This document shows, one piece after another, positions 24,563 through 35,742 of a stretch of DNA of 64,000 bases. The DNA comes from Ceratothoa steindachneri (lineage: Eukaryota; Arthropoda; Malacostraca; Isopoda; Cymothoidae): NCBI GenBank assembly GCA_963969495.1, contig OZ018330.1, positions 72,255,954 through 72,319,953 on the forward strand, read 5' to 3'. Position numbers and translations under genes: made by a program. Positions within the stretch are counted from its first letter, which is position 1. Each line of letters begins with the position of its first letter. Below the pieces are notes generated by a model, which saw nothing but the letters and a program-made list of their open reading frames with translations, made no database searches and was not told where the DNA came from.

Positions 24563-25559
24563 CTGAAACATCAATTCATTAATTACGGATATAAGCTTTA
24601 AGCTTTTCCAAGTGATAGCAGTCAAAAACTAGGGGATAGATTGACGAGAAAAATAACTACAAGACCAAGAACATAAGGTCTGCAAACTAGGGGGAACAAA
24701 CGGTAACGACCTCCGCGCTCTTGTTATCGGAATAGCTATCATGTGCGCAGATCCCAACCATCCGACAGGTGTGTGCGACTCGGACGCTACAAAATCAACC
24801 GAAATCATTGAGGCATTTGGGGATAGATAGATCGAGTGAAATAAGCGACGAGTAATGGCAGGCATCTCCGAATTCTCGGAGCGTTTCCCATCATCTTTTC
24901 CATGTTGATCGAAGCCTTTGCACGGTGTGTGTGAACAAGAGGCTAAAAGTAATAATAATAAGGATTTTTGTATGCCGTTCTGCCCATCTAACAACCAAGG
25001 AAAATCTGGAGTAGAGGCGTTTTTAAGGTACGCATGAAGGTCGCGTGTAGGAGGGAGCAGCAAGCAGATCATTTCCCTTCTCGGGGAAAATACAGAGAAA
25101 GCACGATCACCCATGCAGTGCAGACAACAACTAGAAACAATCAGTAAGATGGGGGGCCGAACGTGAACAAAGGTTTTGATGAGGTGGGATAAGGTCAGTG
25201 AAGAAGAGAGGCAAGAGGGAGCAATTTTATTTAAGGACTTGGCCTTCTCCTTTTCAGAAATGGCAGCAGGGGATTTACAGGAGCGAAACGTCCCGGTTGA
25301 CAAGATCACCAAGGGTTATAAAGTTTAGAACCAGTTGGAGGGGTCGAAGAGTGGAAGCATGTGATCCAGTGAGAAGGGAGCTGCAGTAGTGAACGCGGTA
25401 GGTGAAGAGAACATGACTAGCAAGTTTAAAGCTGCTTGCGGTCAATGTGGGAATGGATGCGACAGAGATTAGAAAGTAAAGAGAGGATTTACAAACGTTG
25501 GCAACATGAGTTTTGAGAGATAACTAACAATGCTGATGCTCAGATATTAAAATTATTAG
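24563..25559. other. CXXC1 intron part without recognisable element
   Basis: It contains an open frame of 227 codons on the minus strand (25312-24629) without any motif I know. I treat it as non-coding intron. Confidence 0.4.
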
Positions 25560-25940
25560 AAAAGGAGGCATAGGAGGAGTCCCTAGGAGTGCCTACCAGT
25601 AGTACCACAGTTTTGTCATAGTTAGTTTCATGACCTTGCCTAAGAGCCATTCAGTGATGATGATATAAGCAGATAGTAGTTTTTTAAGTTTCAGCAAACG
25701 TACCTGGAGAAAAGGTGACATATATGCGTCATCAGCATAGAAACAACAGAAGACGCATAAGAGTACCAAGGGAAAGATAGATGAGAAACAAATGAAGACC
25801 AAAGAACCGACTCTTGAGGACGAGCAAAACGCACCTCCGCCGGCTGAGATACATCACTACCAAATATGAATAGAATGAGTAAGAGATGAGCAGAACCAAT
25901 TGAGAGCAGCTCCATACACAGTCAGGAATTCACCGAGCTG
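25560..25940 (-). pseudogene. Decayed non-LTR reverse transcriptase fragment
   Basis: CFYADDAYMSPFLQ carries the YADD catalytic box, and downstream ITEWLLGKVMKLTMTK resembles the usual WM..N.LKLN..KT motif. Upstream, RFARPQESVLWSSF fits a mutated PQGSVLGP block. It is a small relic of a CR1/L2/Rex-type element; the clade is uncertain. Confidence 0.55.
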
Positions 25941-27229
25941 GTGTAGAATAGTATAGTCAAGTTGTAGTAGTGTAGTTGGATATTTCGCCTCTCCTCACCA
26001 CCCCAAATACCTAATCCCTTTCTTCTTTCCCAGGGTGGCTGGAATGACCAAGAACCGAGTGGGGGACCAGATGGAGTTCCATCGTGCCTCCCATTCCTCT
26101 TCGTTTCCACTCACAAGCGTATTTTTCAGCAAGTGAAATAAAATGGATTTACTTTCGTATAATTGTGAATGTGGATTGGCCCTCTGGAATTAGTGGACTA
26201 AAAATAAGACAATAAGAAAAGGAGCTGAATAAAGGACCGGGTGAGTGGGTGTGATTAGAGTATGTTAGTGGTAGGAATGTTTGAGCGTGGCAGTGAATCT
26301 TTGACAGAAATGCCTTCTCCTTTTCAGCTCATTGGGACCGCCTAAACCAGGTCTTGACAAACGGTAGTGGAACTGTTGTACCTCCCAATTCACCGTAAGC
26401 TCGGAGCGCACCAGCCAAGTCCCTTTCCCTGAACTGTACGGAGTGACCTTGGAATCAACCAAGTCCTATTTCCTGAACCGTACGGAATACCTTTGAAGAA
26501 AGCGGGCCCCCCTACACCACTCCCTTCCCCCCCTCTTTTATTCTGAAGAACATTGCGCATTATTGGTACCGATTCCTGTATACATAGTTTTGGGGTGTAC
26601 ACCATTTATAATTTTTGTGTCTACTGATTCTTGTATATGGTGGTGACTAGGGCGTTCCCCAGGGTGCTGCTATGAGAAGCGGGCGGTATTATTCTGTGAT
26701 ATCCAACAACTGCACCATCTGAATAATTTTCCAATTATATATATATATCGTGGTAGGGGGCCATGTTGTATACGACTTGGTAAGAGATGCTTAATGTGAG
26801 AACGAGGGAGTTTGTGATAGAGTTTTGTGAGGAGGTATGAGCTTGCAAGAAGAATGGATTGGAAGAGACGTGTGAAGACAATATGCGAGACTGAGTGCCA
26901 TGGTATGCGAAGGGTTGGAAGACCGCGCAAAAAGTCGTTGATTGTGTGAATGAGTGTTTGAGAGAGAAAGCGATGACCCGAGTAGGAAGTGGCTGATATC
27001 GTGCATGAGAGGTGTGCGTGGAAGTTTTTTTTTTTTCCCCAAGGGATGAACCCTGGCTGGGTGAGGTGCTCCATAGTGCTCCCCATCGCTATGAGTGGCC
27101 TTCAGCATGGACAATATGATGGAGGGGGGGGGAGGAAGTAATAGTGCATACATGGGGTGGGTGGGGGGAACTGGTTGTTTTATTGTTTAACTTAAAATAT
27201 ACTGAGAATATTAAATTGGAGGGTATTAT
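25941..27229. other. CXXC1 intron part without recognisable gene
   Basis: It has an imperfect duplicated 30-bp segment near 26400-26500 (CCTGAACCGTACGGA / CCTGAACTGTACGGA), a poly-T run at 27027 and a G-rich stretch at 27120. I see no gene. Confidence 0.4.
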
Positions 27230-28310
27230 TATTATTATCATCAAGCTACCAAAGCCTTACCCAGGGTGCAGATACAACAGAATTGAATTCGCACAAAATA
27301 CCAGGGGTACTTGAGAAAGGCAGAGGCAGCAAAAGGAAACAGGCCCCTATTAAGCCCAAATAATGAATGAGCAGTTATTGCAATAAATAAACATTTAATC
27401 GAGACTTAAATGTGGAGATGTTAGGAGAAGAAACAATATCATTGGGTAATTGATTCCAAATTTTGACCAATGAAGGAACAAAACACCGAGAAAATTGCAC
27501 AGTGCAAACATTCATAGGATTCATAGCAAAATCATTAAGACTAAGAGTATACCTTATCACACGGACAGGATTGAAAGGTCCAGGCAAGACACCATGCAAC
27601 GGAGGCTGATTGTTAGTAAAAACTTTAAATAAAACAGTAAATGCGCCAAAATTGCCGCCGATGGTACAAATCAAGGAAAGCTCAGGAGAGATGAATTTAA
27701 TAGAATTCAAAGCTCTATCCAGCATTGTCTCATGGGAGTTGGCCGCAGACATCCAAAGAGGAGCACAGTACGCAAAATTAGGCAAGATGAAAGCATAAAA
27801 AGACTATATTACTGTGGAGTCACAACCAAAGGTTTTCAAGCATTTTCGAAGTAAGCCCGCCTTTTGGGCAATTGAGTAAGATAAGAAACGGATGTGCTTT
27901 TCAAAAGTCAGCTTAGAGTAAAAAAATACCCCCAACAAACGCAAACTAGACCCTTCCTCAACATGTTACCCAGAAATATGTAAACAGGGATGAGGTGGAT
28001 CAAATATACGGGATCTGCTGGTAGTAATAGAATATGTTTTGCTAGCAATAAGTTTCATGCTCCAAAATTGCCACCAATAAGTGATCCTAGCCAAATCTCG
28101 ATTCAAGGTCGCAGCAACTTCACCTCTGTTACTAGGAGAGTTAGCAGAGGAGTAAAGTGTAGTATCATCGGCACAAGATACGAGGTTATTTTCAAGATGA
28201 GTGCCCACATCGGAAGTAAAAATAAGAAAAACAAAAGACCAAGGAAACTGCCCTGTGGATCACCAGAAACAACACGCACTGACGCATAAGACATACCATC
28301 AACAATTAAT
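27230..28310 (-). pseudogene. Decayed non-LTR reverse transcriptase, C-terminal half
   Basis: Going right to left: GDPQGSFLGLLFFLF (from PQGSVLGP), VSCADDTTLYSSANSP with the catalytic ADD, FWSMKLIASKTYSITTSRSR, then MPNFAYCAPLWMSAANSHET and a C-terminal segment FVPSLVKIWNQLPNDIVSS. It ends in an (ATT)n-like run at 27228, probably the 3' tail. Frameshifts separate the pieces and it is 5'-truncated. It belongs broadly to Jockey/CR1-type elements. Confidence 0.7.
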
Positions 28311-28765
28311 TACACACTGAGATCTATTATATTTAAGAAGTCCGTAAAGATTTTAAGAAGATTTCCACCAATACTAAAAATAAAGCTAAAACTTATGGTT
28401 TACTACGTCAAATGCAGGAACGAAATAGATGTGGACAGAAAATAACTATACTAAAAATAAAACGAAAACTAACGAGGGTATCTCCACCACGAAGCCTTTG
28501 AAAAAAAAAAAAGGTTTTATGGGGAAAAACAAAATACATGACACCAATTGTTAAAGCAAATTTGTAAGCCTAAAATAATAATGGGTTTGGGAAAATGGGC
28601 ATGTCAAATCCCTGGGAACGAGCTCATACGACAACATTACATACACATTGGCAGTGCGCTATTTCGTTCATGACACGGGGAAGACACATTTATCGTTCAA
28701 GATTGATAACCAAACTCTACACGATATCTAAACAATGCGCATCATGATCCGATAAGTTCACTCAC
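28311..28765. other. CXXC1 intron, nothing recognised
   Basis: AT-rich intron directly downstream of the donor of exon 28903-28766. A poly-A run lies near 28500. Confidence 0.5.
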
Positions 28766-28903
28766 CTGCCTGACTCTCTCCATATCAATGCTGGCTCTGC
28801 GGAGCTTCTCCCAGCAATAATGGCGAACGCACTTCTTCTTGGACATGCGGCATACTTTGCCCGTCTCCGCGAACACGTCCTTTGTCAACGGAAAACCGCA
28901 CAC
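28766..28903 (-). CDS. CXXC1: CXXC1/CFP1 exon, Cys/His-rich C-terminal domain
   Basis: Acceptor CTTTCAG and donor GTGAGTG flank 138 bp, exactly 46 codons in phase 0. The peptide begins VCGFPLTKDVFAETGKVCRM and continues KKKCVRHYCWEKLRRASIDM, ERVRQ. The CGxPL, VCRM-type, CxRHYCWEKLRRA and ERVR residues are hallmarks of the zf-CpG_bind_C region of CXXC1, thought to mediate assembly with SETD1. Preceding exon 49133-48975 and following exon 24562-23981 continue the protein in order. Confidence 0.93.
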
Positions 28904-29249
28904 CTGAAAGAAAACATATCCATATTCGATCTTGTTGTTTCGGGATCGTTTTCCGCCGAATCGCGTACCCTCTGATGCCTATATCAATCGGGGAACTAAT
29001 TTTACGTGAATTTTTGTTTTGTAACCCTTCAGGTTTTCTTCAGTCAAACGGGAGTCACTAAAGAATAACAAAGTAAAGGAAGAAAAAATCCACCAGTATC
29101 AAAGTCGTCCTAGTCAAAACATAGATTATCATCAGCCATCATTCAGTAGGTTCCTCATATTTTGTTTGGAATGCAAGACACCAAACATGCAGTACCAATA
29201 ACGATTTAGCTATAAAACATAAATACATGTAAACCTGCAAAATCAGGTT
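28904..29249. other. CXXC1 intron, nothing recognised
   Basis: AT-rich intron sequence upstream of the exon acceptor, without a recognisable gene or repeat. Confidence 0.45.
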
Positions 29250-29523
29250 CTTAAAATATATTATGAATTCGTGCCTAGCATTTCTTTGAATGATGTCAAA
29301 CTAGAGCCATGTACAAGGCAATGCATTCCAAGAATCCACGACTCTATTATTGAAATAACATTTGCTTAATCAAATCCAGCCTGAATCTCGAATTTTTAAT
29401 TTTCAAAAAAAGAGTCCCTTGTCCTATTAAACAGGCCTGCGTTTGAAATTTTTTTTTATGTTCTCCAGGATTTCTTTGTGGTTTCTTAATGAATCCAACC
29501 TCCTGAGCTCAAAAATGAATGTA
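29250..29523 (-). pseudogene. Non-LTR RT C-terminal remnant
   Basis: On the minus strand LFLKIKNSRFRLDLIKQMLF, stop, SSRFLECIALYMA resembles the common RFRLDxxKxxFxNRVVDxWNxLP ending of CR1/L2-type proteins. The full-length family-1 element inserted immediately next to it. Confidence 0.45.
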
Positions 29524-29534
29524 TATTTGTTCAA
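29524..29534. repeat. Target-site duplication of family-1 copy B, left
   Basis: TATTTGTTCAA, identical to 35617-35627. The terminal AA overlaps the element's AAGATTT tail repeats, so the boundary is ambiguous by 2 nt. Confidence 0.9.
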
Positions 29535-29623
29535 GATTTAAGATTTAAGATAAGTTACCGGTGGGTTGCTGCCCAATCCAAGTGGATTCTATATGGCCGC
29601 TAGGGTGAAACGAGAAATATCAT

Positions 29624-32600
29624 CTATAAAAGGTGGACGAGACCACTTTGTGACAAAAATTTAAAAAACGACGGGTTAAAAGATTCCTCCGCCAATATGA
29701 ATCGAAGACGGGTGTGTTGAGGAATAGTTAAAAGGGTCGGGAAACAGGACAACCGGAGAATGGTAAAATGGCTACAATCCAATAAAAGGTGGGCAACCGA
29801 TTGGTCCCCACCACAAAAACGACAGCGAGGGCTGATATGGGCATCGCCCGAAACAAGATGGCCGTGAGTAAGTCTCGTGTGGCCAATGCGAACTCGGCAA
29901 AGGGCCACCTGCAACGACCGCATTCTATGACGACTCGAAGGCCAAGAGCGGATAGAATTTTTTATTTTGTATAGTTTGGATGTTGAACAGTCATCCCATT
30001 CATTCTGCCACAGTTGAAAAATATACTTTCTTATTGAAGGAAAGTAGTCCCTAACAGGCAGAGCCGAGTTCTCAGGGAACACAGAATGTGCTGAGCGGGC
30101 CAGCCGATCAGCCTTCTCGTTGCCCAGGATCCCCACATGCCCAGGGACCCAGCAAAAAATAATTCTATATTGGGATGCATTTTGGATCAGCCAGTTGCAA
30201 ATTTCTGTGACCACGGGATGGGACGCATTAAAAGATCTAATTGATTGTAAGACACTCCTTGAGTCGGAAAAAATGACAAAATCACTAAAAGGTAAGATTT
30301 GGATGAGTCTAAAGGCTAAAAGGATTGCTGAAAGTTCAGCGGTAAAAATGGATGCTGCTGGCGGCAAAGATAAAGTTAAGAATTCTCCTCCAGGGTAGAT
30401 GGCTGCGGCGCCCACGCCACCGTCCGACTTAGAGCCATCCGTGTAGAGTGGGCAGCATTGTTTGTGGGAGATCGAATGCTCTAAGATCAGGCTTTTAATG
30501 ATGCGAGGGTCCATGGAGGACTTCTCCAGGCTCCACATGTTGGTACATACTGTGGGGAGAGGAGCACGCCACCTAGGGTTCAGTAAGGATGGAAGGGTAA
30601 GGACCCTTGGAGCACCCAGGTTAGAGAGATGATCTCCTATGCGAAGGTTCAAAGGGCGGGGTAAAGATGGCAACTTATCATATGCCGCCGTTGATTCGGC
30701 AGCATACAGGCATCTGTAGACCTCTGATACAGGGGCTTGCTGTACTCGGCAGAGGTATCGCATGCAGATTTGAAGTCTATGGTAGGGCAAAGGGAGTACC
30801 CCACTCTCGCAGTAAAGGCTGTTGACAGGAGAAGTACGGAAGGCTCCACTAGAAAGGCGAACTCCAAGGTTTCGAATGGGGATCAGCATTTTAAGGGCTG
30901 AAGGGGAAGCCGATGAGTAAATTTGACAGCCATAATCCAATTTGGATTGAACGAGGGCTGTGTATAATGTCCACAATGTTTGTCGGTCACTGCCCCACGA
31001 AGTGTGTGAGAGGACTTTCAAAATGTCTAGAGCCCGCAGACAGCCTGTTCGAAGTCGGCGTAGGTGTGGTAACCAGGATAACTTTGGATCGAGAGTTACG
31101 CCAAGGAACCGAAACTCGGAGACGAACTCTATTTCTTCGCCTTGTAGGGATATAGATGGCGGAACAAGAACCCCTCTGCCTCGGTGAAAATACATTGCTT
31201 TGGTTTTGGTCGTGGAAAAGCGGAATCCCTTAAGTTGTGCTCTTTTGGATACAACATCGACCGCCAGTTGTAGCCGACGCGCTGCTGATGAAAGGCGAGG
31301 TGAAGAACAGTATAGTGCTAAATCATCGACAAACAGAGTTGCCGATACACCTTCTGGGAGAGACGAAATAATATCATTGATGGCAATTATAAAACATAAG
31401 ACACTTAAAACACTGCCCTGAGGAACTCCCTCCTCTTGGGGTTGCAGGTCAGAGTATGCGTCTCCAACACGTACCTTGAAGGATCGAGATGCTAAAAAAC
31501 TTTGAATAAATGAAGGTAAAAGGCCTCTCATCCCCCAGACGTATAACTGCTTCAAGATGCCGTATCTCCATGTTGTGTCGTAGGCTTTCTCAATATCGAA
31601 AAATATGGCCAGGACTCGGTGCTTTAATGAGAAAGCTTTCCGGACCGATCCCTCGAAACGTACTAGTAGGTCAAGGGTACTATGACCTTTGCGGAAGCCA
31701 CATTGAAATGGAGAGAGAAGGTGATTGGCTTCTAGGAACCAGTTTAGGCGCTCCAATATCATTTTTTCCAGCAACTTACTCAAACAGCTGGTGAGAGCTA
31801 TAGGGCGGTAGTGATCTGCATTCAACCCGTCCCTGCCCGGTTTGACAAAGGGAAGGATGATCCCAATGCGCCATGATGACGGGTAAAAACCCTTCACCCA
31901 TATAAGGTTGTAAAAATCAAGCAGGAAGAGAGTAGAGTGTGGATGTAGGTGCCGAATCATGTCGAAATGGATCTCATCAAGGCCAGGGGAAGTAGATCTG
32001 CAAAGGGACAAAGCGCTTTGCAGCTCATAGATGCTGAATAGAGCGTTATACGGAAGGTTAGATTTTGTTGTGAAGTTGAGAGAATGAGATTCTTCCTTTG
32101 ATTTGTAGGATTGAAAAGCCTTATCGTAACGGCTGACACTGCTGACGGCGCGAAAATGGTCAGCAAAAGCATTGCTGACCGCCAGGCCGTCATTTTCCAA
32201 GGAACCGTCTAAGTTGAGTGTGGGGGTATGATGATTAGCATAACGGCCCCTGATCTTATTAATCCTCTTCCAGATCTTAGCAGTAGGTGTCATAGAGGAG
32301 ATCGATGAAACGTATCTGCGCCATGAATTTCGGCGAGCTTGACGAAGGGTTCTTTGGCGAAGCGCACGAGCTCGGTTTCGGTCGACCTTGTTGCACAAAG
32401 TTGGGTTCTTTCGGAATCGGGCATGGGCTAACTTGTAATTTTTGATAGCTGTTGCACACGTCGAAGTCCACCAGGGCACGGTTGAGCGGCCCGTGACAGG
32501 TCGCCTCCGTGGGATGGTTTGTGTTGCTGCATTGTAGATAGTAGATGTTAAGTATTTTACTGCCGCGTCCACTCCATTGAAGGTCCCCAAAGATGCATTT

Positions 32601-33322
32601 GTGAAGGACGCCTCTTGGAAACCTTCCCAATCTGCATGACCTAAGTCCCACTTAAGGGGCATGGTTGTATGAGGGCTAACTTGAAGGGCCGACAAGACAA
32701 TAGGGAAGTGGTCACTTCCATGGAGATCGTCAAGAATTGACCATCAAAATTCCGTGAAGCAATCAGGGGAACAAACAGAAAGGTCAACACAGCTAAAAGA
32801 GTCCGTCTGGACATGATAAGAGGTAAAATCGCCAGTATTTAAAACACAAAGAAGGTCAGATAATAAAAGAGACTCTAAAACACTGCATTTGGCATTTCGA
32901 GTGATGTCACCCCAGTATGGGTGACGGGCGTTAAAATCTCCTAGTAATAAGAATGGGGAGGGTAATTGGTCCATAAGTTCTAAAAGGTCGGATCTTGACA
33001 ATGATAAACAAGGGGGTAGGTAAATAGAGCAAACGGTAAAAAGCTTAGTAAGAAAAACCCTCACAGCAACAGCTTGGAGGGTAGTATGTAGGGAGATGAG
33101 AGAAACATGGTAGGATGAAGATACCATGATTGACACCCCTCCATGAGAGGGGCTTCCAGCAGGAGCAATAGAGTTGAAAGTGAGAAAACCGGGTACCGGC
33201 GGAAAGGGCCGTATACCCAGTTTATTCTCCTGGAGACAAATAACAGCGGGGTGGATAGTCGTCAAAAGAATTTTGAGTTCTTCCCACTTTGGAAGAACTC
33301 CTTGACAATTCCATTGTAAAAT
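29624..33322 (-). pseudogene. Family-1 copy B ORF2: endonuclease, RT, RNase H; single in-frame stop
   Basis: About 1,232 codons open apart from one TGA at 32746-32744. Endonuclease: QWNCQGVLPKWEELK, CLQEN, LLGDFNARHP and SDHFPI. RT: YRPIALTSCLSKLLEKM, GFRKGHSTLDLL, EGVPQGSVLSVL and the catalytic FVDD in ATLFVDDLALY. RNase H: LYTDGSKSDGGVGAAA, TAELSAILLA, FSDSRSVL and WVPGHVGILGNEKAD. A CCHC-like segment CRFCGGDQSVAHLLLDC follows. No ATG precedes QWNCQG after the last upstream stop, so translation probably depends on reinitiation or coupling at the ORF1 stop (inference). The stop arose from CGA, which copy A retains. Confidence 0.92.
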
Positions 33323-33330
33323 GGAAGATA

Positions 33331-35091
33331 TTATGTGTGACGATTAGATACCACTGTTGATATCTTTTTCTCTTTTGAGGCCGATAATGTATTTGAGATT
33401 CTTCCCAAAGAGCTTGGGAGACGGAGAGCTGATTTTGAGGATCCTGCTTTTGCAGGGGGAGAAATCCTAGATGGAGTAGTAACTGAGGTTTTTTTCGTGG
33501 GTTTTGGAGAACCGACCGAGGCCCTTGATTGTAATTCGGGCTCGCAACCTGGCGGAAAAGGAAGATCAAGAAGGGATTTTCGGCCGGTAGATCCGGATTC
33601 ATGGGTCGAGGGTATTTTAGGTGTCTGAGGAGTTGGTCCAACCGCCGCAGTTGGTGATGTTGGAGTATCAACTGCTTCAATCGGATCTTGGTTTGAAGGG
33701 TGAGCGGGGCGAACAGGTGATCTGAGCGAGGTGTGTGGAGCTGGGTGTATTTCTGCCATCGTTTGGATCAGGATGGGGCCTACGTCCTGTGAAGGGCGAG
33801 ACGGACTTAAGGGCAGAGAATGTTCAACCATAGGGGAGGAGTCCATTGGAGATTCTCGGGGTTCGGCCGAGTCGGCTCCAGAGGCTGCCCGCTTATTGGT
33901 GGTCGATGAACCAGGTGTGGAATCCTTTCTCTTACCACTGGGCTTTGAGTCTCGTGGCCGGGTGGATGATCCTTCACTGGTCGATGTTGAGGATTCTTTC
34001 AAATAGCGCCTGATGTCTTCAAGCGTCTCACCCTGAGCGTCTTTCCCAGCTAGAGCTGCTGGAGAGAGGGGGGCTACATTAATTATCTCGGTATGAGAGC
34101 GATGCTTCGACTGCATATTCTGAATATTTTCGACGCCGCGAGTAGATCTAGGGTGAAGTGCTTCAGGCCGGTCGGAACTCGCGCGTGATGGTCGGTTTCG
34201 TCCAGCATCACGTAAAACGTCAGAGAAGAGCCGGCCGAGTGGCGAGGTTTGTGCTCGGGCACGCTGGCGGGCCTCTCTTATATCTAGACGTAGGGAGTCG
34301 CGCAAAGCGAGAACTTCCTTTTCATATAAAAATATAGAGCAGAGTTTCGACGCGGCACTGTGGGTACCTCCGCAGTTGGCACAGTGGGGCGTTTTGGTGC
34401 ATTCGGGGCCATGGTAGTCAGAGCTACAATTCACGCAGGAGCGAGAGTGCCGACAAGCTCGGCCAACATGTCCAAATTGATTGCAATTGAAGCAGCGTCT
34501 GGGTAGTTCGATGTAGGGACTTACCGGGACACGAAGGTACCCAGCTTTAATATACTGCGGCAGTTCTTGTCGTTCAAATGTTAAAATCAGTGTGGCGGTT
34601 GGAACTTTAGTGGAGCCTAATGTTTTAGTTACCCTGTGTACGTGTGTCACACGGGTACTGAGCTTACTCTGAAGGCGGGTGGGGTCGTAGTCCTTTAGTT
34701 CGTTTGAACGGACGACACCTTTGACGAAATTCAGACGCGGATGGGGCGAGACAGTTATTGGAATTTCAGCTATCGAAGATAGATTTCGCACAAGGTTGTG
34801 TTGAGAGTGGGATGACACCTCGACTACGACATCACCACTTCCTCTTGACCACATCCGGCGGGGTTCACCACAGCGGGACTCAAAAGATTCATTGACGTCA
34901 AACACATCGACTTTTGCAAGTGGGATGTCAGATGATGAATTCATGACAAGAAAGCGAGGATAATCAAGATCTGGGTCTACTTCGTTGGAATAGGGGTCCA
35001 ACGAGCGAGGAAAGGATGAAAGGGAAGCTAAGGAACGTTTGGCACGAGAACCCTTACGAGAAGGGGAGGTTTTTGGTTTATGGCTAGCCAT
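33331..35091 (-). CDS. Family-1 copy B ORF1 (gag-like RNA-binding protein), intact
   Basis: 586 codons without interruption. I take MASHKPKTSPSRKGSRAKRS at 35091 as start; an ATG eight codons upstream is possible. Residues 1-40 are basic and Ser-rich. DLDYPRFLVMNS and VDVFDVNESFESRCGEPRRM begin a central domain with VTVSPHPR-like NFVKGVV, then RCFNCNQFGHVGRACRH, CVNCSSDYHGPEC and CANCGGTH zinc knuckles. The last 250 residues are Ser/Pro-rich and probably disordered. Its stop overlaps the 5' end of ORF2's frame. Intact gag plus a one-stop ORF2 implies recent activity. Confidence 0.92.
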   Translation of the reverse strand: MASHKPKTSPSRKGSRAKRSLASLSSFPRSLDPYSNEVDPDLDYPRFLVMNSSSDIPLAKVDVFDVNESFESRCGEPRRMWSRGSGDVVVEVSSHSQHNLVRNLSSIAEIPITVSPHPRLNFVKGVVRSNELKDYDPTRLQSKLSTRVTHVHRVTKTLGSTKVPTATLILTFERQELPQYIKAGYLRVPVSPYIELPRRCFNCNQFGHVGRACRHSRSCVNCSSDYHGPECTKTPHCANCGGTHSAASKLCSIFLYEKEVLALRDSLRLDIREARQRARAQTSPLGRLFSDVLRDAGRNRPSRASSDRPEALHPRSTRGVENIQNMQSKHRSHTEIINVAPLSPAALAGKDAQGETLEDIRRYLKESSTSTSEGSSTRPRDSKPSGKRKDSTPGSSTTNKRAASGADSAEPRESPMDSSPMVEHSLPLSPSRPSQDVGPILIQTMAEIHPAPHTSLRSPVRPAHPSNQDPIEAVDTPTSPTAAVGPTPQTPKIPSTHESGSTGRKSLLDLPFPPGCEPELQSRASVGSPKPTKKTSVTTPSRISPPAKAGSSKSALRLPSSLGRISNTLSASKEKKISTVVSNRHT

Positions 35092-35616
35092 TGCAAAAAG
35101 AAAAAAACTTCGCATTCTCCCTCGGGTCTCCCCACCATGGAGGCCTACAAGGGCCCGGCACTACTGCAACTATGCAATCAGTTACGTCCGGTATGTCCTC
35201 TTGGAGAATGGATACGGATCCACCACACCATCTTTGTAACCCTAAGAGGCTGCCCGAGTTCTCCTACGCACGGAGAAAAGGGGCCAACGATGGGTTTCTC
35301 CTTGGGCATTCGGTAGACGAAGGCGGTGGAGATGCCCAGCCTCTTTCACCTTCATGAAAGAACAATTCAGAATCAATCCATTAAACGAGCAGAGGTCGGG
35401 TATTGATAAGGACCACTAGATAGGTGAAGGAAGAGGGGGAAATAAAGGGCAGTGGAAGATCGTAATAGAGGAGGAAAGAAAGAGGGGTATGTTAAAAGTC
35501 TTGTTGGCAGCACCATGGATCCCCTAGGAGGCCCAGGGCTGACCCCCCTCGCCACGAGAAGGCCAGAGCCTCTCTGGGAACAACCCCTGAAGAAAAGATC
35601 CCAGAGAGGGAGGGGG
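35092..35616 (-). promoter_or_regulatory. Family-1 5' leader / presumed internal promoter
   Basis: A 525-bp non-coding leader begins at the precise 5' boundary and is shared with copy A. Elements of this type carry a transcription start at base 1 and downstream promoter signals; I cannot point to a specific motif. Copy A lacks about 90 bp of it (35246-35335). Confidence 0.5.
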
Positions 35617-35627
35617 TATTTGTTCAA
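35617..35627. repeat. Target-site duplication of family-1 copy B, right
   Basis: TATTTGTTCAA, a perfect match to 29524-29534. Confidence 0.9.
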
Positions 35628-35742
35628 TCAGGTCAGATTTTCTCAGTACAGCATACACCATTTTCATTGAGATTACCTCATTTTTTCTGAATTAAAAAAA
35701 AAAAACCCTTTCTCTATCTAATAATGCATTATTACTGTTATA

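Larger units (their letters stand above)
29535..35616 (-). mobile_element. Full-length family-1 non-LTR retrotransposon (I-clade-like), copy B
   Basis: About 6.08 kb with leader, ORF1 (gag), ORF2 (endonuclease, RT, RNase H), short 3' UTR and a tail made of AAGATTT units (2.5 copies). Flanked by a perfect 11-bp target-site duplication. Two ORFs, a gag with knuckles, and RNase H after RT, together with a short tandem-repeat tail instead of poly-A, suit the I/Nimb group. It sits in the 20-kb CXXC1 intron in the same orientation as the gene. Confidence 0.9.

Noticed and set aside
25280..25300. GAGCGAAACGTCC as another hammerhead/Penelope signature
   Set aside because: No CTGANGA box or stem II precedes it, and no Penelope coding sequence is nearby.
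24629..25312. 227-codon open frame on the minus strand
   Set aside because: It overlaps the intron just upstream of the CXXC1 last-exon acceptor and has no motif, codon pattern or homology I recognise.
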